A DNA stretch of 46,698 bases, from contig PNKK01000017.1 in assembly GCA_013822395.1 (NCBI GenBank), positions 1 to 46,698 of the forward strand, in the 5' to 3' direction. A model generated the notes under the pieces. That model saw only the letters and a list, made by a program, of their open reading frames with translations. It did not search any database and was not told the origin of the DNA. This document shows positions 31,507 to 38,542 of the stretch, piece after piece. A program made the position numbers and the translations under genes. Every line of letters starts with the position of its first letter. The first letter of the stretch is position 1. Source of the stretch: Anaerolinea sp. GTDB taxonomy: Bacteria > Chloroflexota > Limnocylindria > Limnocylindrales > CSP1-4.

Positions 31507-32901
31507 ATGTCCGCACGCCGAAGCCTGGCGCTGGCGGGTCTTGGACTCGTCTTCGCCGTCGCCGCTGGTCTGATCATCCTCGAGCCCGATCTCGATGGTC
31601 GACCCAATACCGACGTCGAACTTGGACCCAGTACCGACGTCGGATCCGGGCCGTCGCCTGACGGACAGTCCGTCGCACCCGGCGAGCCCACTGGACTCGA
31701 CCCCCTCGCACGGTGGTCGGCGGTGACCTGGCGCAGGGCACCGATCCCGGTGCAGGCGAATGACACGCCGGGCCTCGATCGGATCGATGGCCTCGTCAAA
31801 GGTGGCCCCGGCCTCGTCGGCTGGGGTCGGGCCGAGACTCGCGGGCGGAACCAGTTCAACGACATGGGCGCGGTCTACCTTTCCGCGACCGGTGATCGCT
31901 GGGAGGTCGTCCTCGTCGACACGGATGTGAACCCGGTCGACGCCTCGGAGATCGCTCAACTCGCGGCGAGTCCCCGCGGCATCGTGGCCATCGGCGGTGT
32001 CTGCTGCACGACCGAGGAGCGGCCGGCCCTCTGGCGGTCGCTGGACGGGAGGTCCTGGCAGCGCCTGGAGTATCCGGCGGAGTTCGTCGGTGCATCGATC
32101 GCGCGCGTCATCGGCGTGCCTGACGGTTTCATCGCCGTGGGGAGCCTTGACGGCAGGGCAGCGATCTGGAGCTCGCCGGACGGCTCCGAGTGGACGGCGG
32201 CCGATCCACTCGACGCGGGTTTCGGACCCGGTCAGGTGAGCGCCGTCACGACGACCGCTGACGGATACCTCGCCGCAGGATGGACCGACGGCGAGACGTA
32301 CGACGGCGCGATGTGGCGATCCACGGACGGGCTCGACTGGACGCGCGTTGAACTCGAGGCACCGTTCGTCGGCGCGCTTGATACCGTCGTCGGAGAGATT
32401 GTCCCGTGGGCCGGCGGCCTCTGGGCAACCGGCAACGAAGGCCCCAACGCCGAGCGGGTGCGGTGCGAGCAGCTCCTCGGCGCGATGGCGTCGGCCGGCA
32501 GGCAGACGTTCGAGCCTGCAACCACGGCGCTCAGCTGCGGCTGGGGGCTCGAGACGCAGTGGCTCTCCTCGGACGGCATCAGCTGGGAGCGCCTGCCGGT
32601 CAGGTGGGCGGGCGGCGTCGCTCCGCTGGCGGGCGAGCTCATCGAGTACCGCTTTGTCCGAGCGGGCGGACCGGGCCTCGTCGCCCTCGGAGAGGGCTTC
32701 GGCGACGGCTTTCCGTCACTCTTCGTCTCGGACGACGGTCGCGAGTGGCGGCCGTTGCCGCCACCTCGCGCGTTCAAGCCGGATCAGTCGGTCTCCGGCT
32801 TCGTCGTCGACGGCCGTCGTCTCATTGCAGTGGGCGGGGACTGGGATCCGAACAGCGGCGTGGCCGGCAGCCCAGCCGTCTGGATCGGCGAGGCCCGCTG
32901 A
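31507..32901 (+). CDS. Secreted beta-propeller-like protein with Asp-box repeats
   Basis: A 464-residue protein starting at ATG 31507. The N-terminus is signal-like: basic MSARRS, then LALAGLGLVFAVAAGLIIL, followed by a low-complexity Asp/Pro/Ser linker. The rest has at least five repeats of the type W-x-S-x-D-G-x-x-W (LWRSLDGRSWQRL, IWSSPDGSEWTAA, MWRSTDGLDWTRV, QWLSSDGISWERL, LFVSDDGREWRPL), each in front of a strand such as GIVAIGG or GYLAAGW. These are Asp-box (BNR) blades of a sialidase-like propeller, though the catalytic arginines of sialidases are not evident. Probably membrane-anchored or exported; role unknown. Confidence 0.75.
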   Translation: MSARRSLALAGLGLVFAVAAGLIILEPDLDGRPNTDVELGPSTDVGSGPSPDGQSVAPGEPTGLDPLARWSAVTWRRAPIPVQANDTPGLDRIDGLVKGGPGLVGWGRAETRGRNQFNDMGAVYLSATGDRWEVVLVDTDVNPVDASEIAQLAASPRGIVAIGGVCCTTEERPALWRSLDGRSWQRLEYPAEFVGASIARVIGVPDGFIAVGSLDGRAAIWSSPDGSEWTAADPLDAGFGPGQVSAVTTTADGYLAAGWTDGETYDGAMWRSTDGLDWTRVELEAPFVGALDTVVGEIVPWAGGLWATGNEGPNAERVRCEQLLGAMASAGRQTFEPATTALSCGWGLETQWLSSDGISWERLPVRWAGGVAPLAGELIEYRFVRAGGPGLVALGEGFGDGFPSLFVSDDGREWRPLPPPRAFKPDQSVSGFVVDGRRLIAVGGDWDPNSGVAGSPAVWIGEAR

Positions 32902-32976
32902 GCTCGTTGCCGGGGTGCCACGGGCTGGCGACCCAACGCTCCATGACTCCTTTGCGCTTGGCGTTGGCTGCCGGGC

Positions 32977-33010
32977 TTGACGGGAGTCTAATACCACCGT
33001 ATGGTTGTAT
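32977..33010 (+). promoter_or_regulatory. Promoter and candidate ArsR operator
   Basis: TTGACG at 32977-32982, a 17-base spacer and TATGGT at 33000-33005 form a promoter whose start would fall on ATG 33013. ATACCA at 32991-32996 and its partner TGGTTGTAT at 33002-33010 form an imperfect inverted repeat over the -10 box, a good place for autorepression by the ArsR product. Confidence 0.6.
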
Positions 33011-33012
33011 CA

Positions 33013-33333
33013 ATGCAGATCGTCCTCGACCACGACCGCATCTTTGGCGCGCTGGCTGACGCCACCCGGCGTGACATCGTGCGCCGCGCCATAGACGGCC
33101 AAGCGGGCGTGGTCGAGCTTGCCGAGCGCTACCCCATGAGCTTCGCGGCGGTGCAGAAGCACGTCGCCATCCTTGAGCGGGCGGGTCTGGTCAGCAAGCA
33201 CCGCATCGGGCGTCGAAAGGTCGTCCACACCAACCTCGAGGGGCTCCGCGTTGCGCGGCGCCTGCTCGACCAGTACGAAGAGCTGTGGCGCGAGCGCGTC
33301 GAGCGCATGACCCAGCTCGTCCGCGAATCCTGA
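33013..33333 (+). CDS. ArsR-family winged-helix regulator
   Basis: A 106-residue ArsR/SmtB-type repressor. Wing-helix elements in order: IFGALADATRRDIVRRAIDGQAG, VVELAERYPMSFAAVQKHVAILERAGLVSKHRIG (recognition helix) and RRKVVHTNLEG (wing). It has no cysteine metal site, as usual for the subgroup that pairs with SRPBCC proteins. ATG 33013 is chosen over GTG/ATG codons at 33001 because the -10 box TATGGT lies seven bases upstream, pointing to a leaderless mRNA. First gene of an ArsR-SRPBCC-VOC unit. Confidence 0.9.
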   Translation: MQIVLDHDRIFGALADATRRDIVRRAIDGQAGVVELAERYPMSFAAVQKHVAILERAGLVSKHRIGRRKVVHTNLEGLRVARRLLDQYEELWRERVERMTQLVRES

Positions 33334-33348
33334 GAGGGAGACAGACCG

Positions 33349-33858
33349 ATGACCGTTCTCGCCATCAGCAAGGACCCCACCGCCCGCACGGTGACCCTGG
33401 ACGCCGAGTTCGAGGCATCGGCCAACCGCGTCTGGCGGCTGTGGGCCGATCCGCGCCAGCTCGAGCGCTGGTGGGGCCCGCCCACCTATCCCGCCACCGT
33501 CGACGCGCACGACCTGCGACCGGGCGGACGGGTCGAGTACCACATGACCGGCCCGGAGGGCGACCAGCCGCGGGGCTATTGGGAGGTCAACGAGGTCGAG
33601 CCTCCGCATCGGCTCGTCTTCCGCGACGGCTTCGCGAACGAGGACGGCACGCCGAACGCCGAGTTCCCGATGACGACCGCCCGGGTGACGATCGAGGAGC
33701 TAGGTGGTGGGAAGACCCGGATGTCGATTCGGAGCACCTTCCCCAGCGCCGAGGCCATGGAGCAGCTCGCTGCCATGGGCATGGAAGAGGGCCTGAGGCA
33801 GGCCGTCGGCCAGCTCGACGCGATCCTCGCCGAGGACCGGGTCGGGACGCGGTCCTGA
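33349..33858 (+). CDS. SRPBCC/AHSA1-family protein
   Basis: A 169-residue START-like domain protein: TVTLDAEFEASANRVWRLWADPRQLERWWGPPTYP at the front, VEYHMTGPEG and GYWEVNEVEPPHRLVFRDGF in the middle and the closing helix MEEGLRQAVGQLDAIL. AHSA1-type proteins have a hydrophobic cavity and are nearly always next to ArsR regulators of this type; their ligand is generally unknown. GAGAGGGAG is the ribosome site, 15 bases after arsR. Confidence 0.9.
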   Translation: MTVLAISKDPTARTVTLDAEFEASANRVWRLWADPRQLERWWGPPTYPATVDAHDLRPGGRVEYHMTGPEGDQPRGYWEVNEVEPPHRLVFRDGFANEDGTPNAEFPMTTARVTIEELGGGKTRMSIRSTFPSAEAMEQLAAMGMEEGLRQAVGQLDAILAEDRVGTRS

Positions 33859-33939
33859 GCCAGGCGACGCAAGACCGATGAAGACGACCGCCTGAACCAG
33901 TCTGATCAGTCGGGCAACGACAACCCCAAGAGAAAGGCC

Positions 33940-34182
33940 ATGACCCTGACCGAGGCGACGACGCGCACCCTCGAAGCGCCCGGTGCGACCCTGACCTACG
34001 ACGTGCGGCCTGGTGGCACGGGCACAGCACCGCCGCTGTTCCTCATCGGCTCACCGATGGGCACCGCCGGTTTCGGCACGTTGGCGAGCCATTTCCCCGA
34101 CCGCACCGTCCTGACCTACGACCCACGCGGCGCCGAGCGCAGCCAGAAGTCCGATCCGACCAGCCCGTCCAACCGGAGGTGA
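33940..34182 (+). pseudogene. Truncated alpha/beta hydrolase
   Basis: The 80 residues match the N-terminus of alpha/beta hydrolases: ATLTYDVRPGGTGTAPPLFLIGSPM, FGTLASHFPDRTVLTYDPRGAERS. The frame then runs into SDPTSPSNRR and stops at 34182. The nucleophile elbow, acid and catalytic His are all absent; an intact member would be about 280 residues. The Gly before Ser in DPRGAGRS is replaced by Glu. A deletion has brought the VOC gene next to the stump. AGAGAAAGG precedes the ATG. Confidence 0.7.
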
Positions 34183-34187
34183 ACACC

Positions 34188-34667
34188 GTGCGCGCGCCGT
34201 ACCCCTGCCTATGGTTTGACGGCAAGGCCGAGGAGGCCGCCGCGTTCTACACCAGCCTGCTGCCGGACAGCCACGTCGACAACGTGTGGCACTCGCCCGC
34301 CGATACCCCGAGCGGGCCGGCCGGCATGGTGCTGACGGTTGATTTCACGATGGCCGGTCAGCGGATGCAGGGTCTCAACGGAGGTCCCGACTTCCACTTC
34401 AACGAGGCCGTCAGCTTCGTCATCGAGTGCAAGGACCAGGCCGAGGTCGATCGGCTCTGGGATGCCTTGACCGCCGATGGCGGTGAGCCGGGCCCGTGCG
34501 GCTGGCTCAAGGATCGGTACGGACTGTCCTGGCAGATCGTGCCGCGTGAGCTCATCGAGCTGATGAACGACCCCGACCCCCAGCGTGCCCGCCGGGCCAC
34601 AGAGGCGATGCTCAAGATGGGCAAGATCGAGGTGGATGAGCTACGCCATGCCGCAGACGCCGCCTGA
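34188..34667 (+). CDS. VOC-family (PhnB-like) protein
   Basis: A 159-residue glyoxalase/dioxygenase-superfamily protein of the PhnB/3-demethylubiquinone-9 3-methyltransferase-like type: PYPCLWFDGKAEEAAAFYTSLLPDSHV, VLTVDFTMAGQRMQGLNGGPDFHFNEAVSF, then DRLWDALTADGGEPGPCGWLKDRYGLSWQIVP. GTG 34188 has GGAGGTGA five bases upstream; GTG 34179 would place the Shine-Dalgarno sequence inside the gene. Function within the ArsR-led unit is unknown. Confidence 0.88.
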   Translation: MRAPYPCLWFDGKAEEAAAFYTSLLPDSHVDNVWHSPADTPSGPAGMVLTVDFTMAGQRMQGLNGGPDFHFNEAVSFVIECKDQAEVDRLWDALTADGGEPGPCGWLKDRYGLSWQIVPRELIELMNDPDPQRARRATEAMLKMGKIEVDELRHAADAA

Positions 34668-35086
34668 CGATTCGTCAGACCCCCAAGGCTTCGGCCGTGT
34701 GGACCTCGATCAGGACCGCGGCGTCGCCGGCATTGCGGATCGACAGCGCGAAGGTCGGCGCGATGTCAGGCCGCGAACAGGCGCCGTGGTCACGAGGATG
34801 ACGACGATGCCGAGGTCGAGGACCACGGGCGCGTTCGCCGCGACCGCAGCCGTCCGAACGCCACCGTGACGTTGCCGATCACGGGGCGAGCCTGGCACCC
34901 GTCGTCGGGTATGGACCCGCAGTCGGTAACGGTTCGCGGTGTGCTCCAGCACCACGCGCGTCACCGGCACAGCATCGCGTCGGCACCTCGGGGTCATCTG
35001 CGATTCGTGGGAGGGCGCAGGGCGTCAATGGCCTGAACCCTGGACTGGCGAAGACCGGGCTCAGCTGGCGCGGACCGGTCCCGGCC
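34668..35086. other. Intergenic region with a possible minus-strand remnant
   Basis: No intact gene. Complementary to about 34678-34765 a frame reads FALSIRNAGDAAVLIEVHTA and ends EALGV before a stop, which is protein-like, but stops interrupt it upstream. Minus-strand frame 34710-34997 is Arg-rich and unsupported. Confidence 0.35.
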
Positions 35087-35092
35087 TACAAT
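35087..35092 (+). promoter_or_regulatory. -10 box of a probable leaderless cysteine desulfurase transcript
   Basis: TACAAT, seven bases before ATG 35100, with no Shine-Dalgarno sequence. Confidence 0.6.
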
Positions 35093-35099
35093 CACCCCG

Positions 35100-36323
35100 A
35101 TGTCGATCTACCTGGACCATGCCGCGACGACGCCGCTCCGGCGCGAGGCGCTCGAGGCGATGCTGCCGTATCTAGGCGAGCAGTTCGGGAACCCCAGCTC
35201 ACCCCACGCCTGGGGCCGGCGCGCCCGGGCGGCGCTGGACGAGGCCCACGAGCGGATCGCGGCCGGGCTCGGCTGCGGGCCTCGCGAGGTCGTGATCACC
35301 AGCGGCGGCACGGAGGCGCTCAACCTGGCGCTCAAGGGCGCCGCCTGGGCCGGCAAGGCGCGCGGCCATCGAATCCTCACGACGAAGGTCGAGCATCACG
35401 CGGTCTTCCATCCCCTCCAGCACCTCGAGAAGTTCGGCTTCGAGGTCGTCGAGCTGCCGGTGGACCGTTACGGACGGGTCGATTCAGACGAGGTCGAGGC
35501 CGCGCTCACCGAGCGGACGATCCTCGTGGCGATCGGCCATGCGAACAACGAGGTCGGCACGGTCCAGCCGGTCGCCGAGATCGTGCGGCGGGTTCGGGCG
35601 AGCGGCCCGAAGGGCTGCCTCGTCGCGGTGGACGCGGTCGCATCCGCCGCGTACCTGCCGGTCGACGTCACGGCGCTCGGCTGCGACCTGCTCGCGATCG
35701 CGGCCCACAAGTTCGAGGGACCCAAGGGCGCCGGTGCGCTCTATCTGCGGGCAGGCACCCACATCCTGGGGCAGCTCCAGGGCGGGACCCAGGAGCGATA
35801 CCGGCGAGCCGGAACCGAGAACGTCGCGGGCGCCGTGGGCATGGCCGTCGCCTTCGATCTCGCGGTCGCCGAACGCGAGGCCACCGCACGCCGCCTGCGG
35901 CGCGCCCGCGAGCGGCTCACCGCCGCACTGACCGCGGTCGAGGGTGTCGAGCCCACCGGCCACCCGAAGAACCGCCTCCCGGGGCTCGCCTCGGTGATCG
36001 CTCGCGAGGTCGAGGGCGCGTCAGTCGTCGTGAAGCTGGACCTGGAGGGCGTGGCCGCGTCCGTGGGATCGGCGTGCACGACGGGCTCGGCCGAGCCCTC
36101 GCATGTCCTGACCGCGATGGGCTACCCCGAGGAGGAGGCGCGCGGCGCGCTTCGGTTCTCCCTCGGGCGGGCAACGACGGACGCCGAGATCGACGAGGCC
36201 GTCGACACCGTTCCAAGAATTGTGGCTGCCTCGCGGGCCGCCGCGGCCGCACTGGCCGCCGAGCGGGCGTCGACGACCGTGGGGGCCGGCGTCGAGGCCG
36301 GATCGGCGGTCGCGGGACGGTGA
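35100..36323 (+). CDS. iscS: Cysteine desulfurase (IscS/NifS type)
   Basis: A 407-residue class V aminotransferase-fold enzyme that takes sulfur from cysteine as a persulfide. Visible residues: the opening [22 protein letters not shown], the cofactor His pair in KVEHHAV, PLP lysine K204 ([10 protein letters not shown]), [14 protein letters not shown], and the active-site Cys326 in the loop [18 protein letters not shown]. The 3' end overlaps mnmA in GTGA, so its first customer is very probably MnmA (tRNA thiolation), with Fe-S assembly as a second role. The last 30 residues are Ala-rich and variable. Confidence 0.95.
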   Translation: MSIYLDHAATTPLRREALEAMLPYLGEQFGNPSSPHAWGRRARAALDEAHERIAAGLGCGPREVVITSGGTEALNLALKGAAWAGKARGHRILTTKVEHHAVFHPLQHLEKFGFEVVELPVDRYGRVDSDEVEAALTERTILVAIGHANNEVGTVQPVAEIVRRVRASGPKGCLVAVDAVASAAYLPVDVTALGCDLLAIAAHKFEGPKGAGALYLRAGTHILGQLQGGTQERYRRAGTENVAGAVGMAVAFDLAVAEREATARRLRRARERLTAALTAVEGVEPTGHPKNRLPGLASVIAREVEGASVVVKLDLEGVAASVGSACTTGSAEPSHVLTAMGYPEEEARGALRFSLGRATTDAEIDEAVDTVPRIVAASRAAAAALAAERASTTVGAGVEAGSAVAGR

Positions 36324-37516
36324 GCGCTCAGGCCCGGATCCTCGTCGCGATGTCCGGCGGCGTCGACTCTTCCGTGGCCGCAGCGCTCCTCGTGGAGCAG
36401 GGCCACGATGTCGTCGGGGTCTGGATGCGCCTCCACGACGTCGCCGACACAGTGTCCGAATTCAAGAAGAGCTGCTGCTCGCTCGACGCCGCGGAGGACG
36501 CCCGACGGGTTGCCGCCCAGATCGCCATCCCGTTCTACGTCATGAACCTCGAGCGGGAGTTCGCTGACGGGGTGCTGTCGCCGTTTCTTGGTGCCTACCT
36601 CGGCGGGACGACGCCGAGCCCGTGCGTCGACTGCAACACCACCGTGAAGTTCGGGGCGCTCCTGGGCCGCGCGCGCCACCTCTACGACTGCGAGGCGGTT
36701 GCGACCGGACATTACGCGCGGCGGGTGGTCGGGTCTGACGGGCGCGCGCTCCTGCTCCGCGCCAGGGACGCGGACAAGGACCAGACGTACTTCCTCTACG
36801 GGCTTCGCCAGGACCAGCTCCGCGACGCCCGGTTCCCGCTCGGCGAGCTGACGAAGCCGGAGGTCCGGGATATCGCACGGCGCCTTGGCCTCGCGACCGC
36901 GGACAAGACCGAGAGCCAGGGCATCTGCTTCATCCCCGACGGCGACGTCCGGGGAGCCCTCCGTTCGCGCGCCGGCTGGTCGCCCCAGCCCGGGTCGGTC
37001 CTCGACGCCGACGGTGCCAGAGTGGGGGAGCACGGCGGCGCGGCCGGCTACACGCCCGGACAACGACAGGGCCTCGGGATCGCGCTGGGCTCGCCCCGTT
37101 ACGTTTCCCGGGTCGATCCGGTCACGAACACCATCACGCTCGGGCGGCGCGAGGACCTCGAGGTGACGAGCTTCACGATCGATGACGTCGGATTTGTGGC
37201 GGATGCGCCACCAGTGCCTCCCGGGTGCTCGTTCCGTGCTGTGGTCCGGGTCCGCCATCGCGCGGAGCCCGTGCCGGCCACGATCCGCCCGGCGAGCGTT
37301 CGGGAGCCCGTCCGCGGCGGACGCTGGCTCGTGGAGACGGACGTGCCGGTCTGGGCCATCGCTCCCGGTCAGGCCGCGGTGCTCTACGACGGCGACGTCT
37401 GCCTGGGCGGTGGACGGATCGCTCGGAGCGCCGTCGCGGTCGGCGCCGCCGGTCCCGATGCGGCCACGCGCATCGGGGCGCGGGAGCATCACCCCGCGTC
37501 ACCGGTGGCCGGATGA
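36320..37516 (+). CDS. mnmA: tRNA-specific 2-thiouridylase MnmA
   Basis: A 398-residue enzyme that makes 2-thiouridine at wobble position 34 of tRNA for Lys, Glu and Gln. It has the PP-loop SGGVDSSV at 12-19, nucleophile Cys102 in SPCVDCN, and catalytic Cys203 in [12 protein letters not shown], followed by the [13 protein letters not shown] loop and the C-terminal beta-barrel. The start GTG 36320 overlaps the desulfurase stop. Sulfur comes from the upstream enzyme. Family length is usually about 360; the extra 35 residues are at the variable C-terminus. Confidence 0.95.
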   Translation: MSAQARILVAMSGGVDSSVAAALLVEQGHDVVGVWMRLHDVADTVSEFKKSCCSLDAAEDARRVAAQIAIPFYVMNLEREFADGVLSPFLGAYLGGTTPSPCVDCNTTVKFGALLGRARHLYDCEAVATGHYARRVVGSDGRALLLRARDADKDQTYFLYGLRQDQLRDARFPLGELTKPEVRDIARRLGLATADKTESQGICFIPDGDVRGALRSRAGWSPQPGSVLDADGARVGEHGGAAGYTPGQRQGLGIALGSPRYVSRVDPVTNTITLGRREDLEVTSFTIDDVGFVADAPPVPPGCSFRAVVRVRHRAEPVPATIRPASVREPVRGGRWLVETDVPVWAIAPGQAAVLYDGDVCLGGGRIARSAVAVGAAGPDAATRIGAREHHPASPVAG

Positions 37517-37809
37517 CCCTGGGACCGGCGCCGGTCCTCGCCCTCCTGGTTGGGATCTTTCACGTCTCGCTGTACGTGCTGATTCGCGGCCGCGCCGGCC
37601 AGCGACTCCCGATCCTCGTCCTCGCCGCCTTCCTGGGCGCCTGGGCCGGCGATGCTGTGGCCGGCCGCCTGGACGTGGACACGCTCCGGATCGGTGATTT
37701 CCGCCTGATCGGGGCGTCGGTGCTCGCCTGGGTCGGCATCATCGCGGCCGCCCTGCTCGCGGTCCTGGGGGATCGCGAGCCGCGGCCGCCGATGGACGTT
37801 GGTCCATGA
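37513..37809 (+). CDS. Small membrane protein after mnmA
   Basis: A 98-residue protein with three hydrophobic stretches (about 4-23, 33-47 and 63-87). It starts at ATG 37513, overlapping the mnmA stop in ATGA, and ends in ATGA overlap with the next gene. Charged residues around position 50-60 ([12 protein letters not shown]) form the single soluble loop. Function unknown. Confidence 0.65.
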   Translation: MTLGPAPVLALLVGIFHVSLYVLIRGRAGQRLPILVLAAFLGAWAGDAVAGRLDVDTLRIGDFRLIGASVLAWVGIIAAALLAVLGDREPRPPMDVGP

Positions 37810-38024
37810 ACGGCGATCGTGCCCCGGTCAGGCGCCGCGCGTCCATCGCTCGGGCGCTCCACGAGGCGGTCCGGCGGGGCACCGCCACCGAAGCAGGCGT
37901 TCCGGCGGGGTCGTCAACCTTCCTCCGCGGCCTCGCGATCGGCGCCCTTGTCGGCGCCGCGATCGCCGGTTCGGCGCTCCGGAATCGCCGCCGGCCCACC
38001 CGGGAGTCACGAACCGGTCGTTGA
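37806..38024 (+). CDS. Small single-helix membrane protein
   Basis: A 72-residue basic protein. One hydrophobic segment (FLRGLAIGALVGAAIAGSAL, residues 41-60) is preceded by a basic, helical N-terminus and followed by RNRRRPTRESRTGR. The Gly/Ala-rich helix resembles the YtxH-like proteins, but the match is too short to name. ATG 37806 overlaps the previous stop. Last gene before the repeat-rich spacer. Confidence 0.55.
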   Translation: MNGDRAPVRRRASIARALHEAVRRGTATEAGVPAGSSTFLRGLAIGALVGAAIAGSALRNRRRPTRESRTGR

Positions 38025-38113
38025 CGGCGAAGACCCCAGCGGCGCCCCCTGTCCAGCACTCGGGCCCGCCCCGGCCCGGGCCCCTCTGGCACCCGGCCGC
38101 CGGACCCTGCCCG

Positions 38114-38345
38114 TTGCACCCGGTGCAAGCAACTTCGGGGTCGACCGGTCGTCGACCCGGCAACTCGTCGGTTTCTTGCATCTGCTGCCACGGTGGACCC
38201 CGAATGGGGTTCAGCGAAGGCTCTCGAGGGACCGTGGGTCGTTCGTTTGTGGCATCCCATGCAACGAACGGCGCCGACCGGGTCCGGAATCGCGAGTTGG
38301 TTGCACTCGGTGCAACGCCGATCCTGCCCCTTGCACCCGCTGCAA
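38114..38345. repeat. Cluster of five TTGCA-N5-TGCAA palindromes
   Basis: Exact copies lie at 38114-38128 (TTGCACCCGGTGCAA), 38301-38315 (TTGCACTCGGTGCAA) and 38331-38345 (TTGCACCCGCTGCAA). One-mismatch copies lie at 38176-38190 (TTGCATCTGCTGCCA) and 38250-38264 (TGGCATCCCATGCAA); the latter is nested in a wider inverted repeat GTTCGTT (38241-38247) and AACGAAC (38263-38269). They may be binding sites for a dimeric protein or small structured elements. Confidence 0.8.
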
Positions 38346-38442
38346 CAAACCGGCGAAGCGACGACATGGGGGACGGCGGGACGGGAGGCAAGGGCCGCGA
38401 CGTGGACGATCCCGGTGCATCGGAGCTCCGGGGGGCAACACT

Positions 38443-38506
38443 CGAGTGCCCGAGTGCCCGAGTGCCCGAGTGCCCGAGTGCCCGAGCGCCCGAGCGCCCG
38501 AGCGAG
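38443..38506. repeat. 8-bp tandem repeat upstream of alaS
   Basis: Five copies of CGAGTGCC, then two of CGAGCGCC and a last CGAGCGAG. The array ends 22 bases before the alaS -10 box. Confidence 0.92.
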
Positions 38507-38528
38507 CGGTCGCCCCCCGTCCCTCCGC

Positions 38529-38534
38529 TACCAT
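38529..38534 (+). promoter_or_regulatory. -10 box of a probable leaderless alaS transcript
   Basis: TACCAT, eight bases before ATG 38543, with no Shine-Dalgarno sequence. Confidence 0.5.
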
Positions 38535-38542
38535 TGCCGCCG

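Larger units (their letters stand above)
38025..38528. other. Repeat-rich spacer between the mnmA run and alaS
   Basis: No gene is supported. The spacer has five TTGCA-N5-TGCAA-like palindromes (38114-38345), a further hairpin GGGTCGAC (38138-38145) with GTCGACCC (38151-38158), and an 8-bp tandem repeat at 38443-38506. A T-box leader was looked for and not seen. Confidence 0.5.

Noticed and set aside
38443..38506. CRISPR array
   Set aside because: The units are 8 bp and directly adjacent without spacers. No cas gene is in the window.
38025..38542. T-box riboswitch upstream of alaS
   Set aside because: No T-box sequence, specifier hairpin or terminator/antiterminator pair was seen; the box next to ATG suggests a leaderless transcript.
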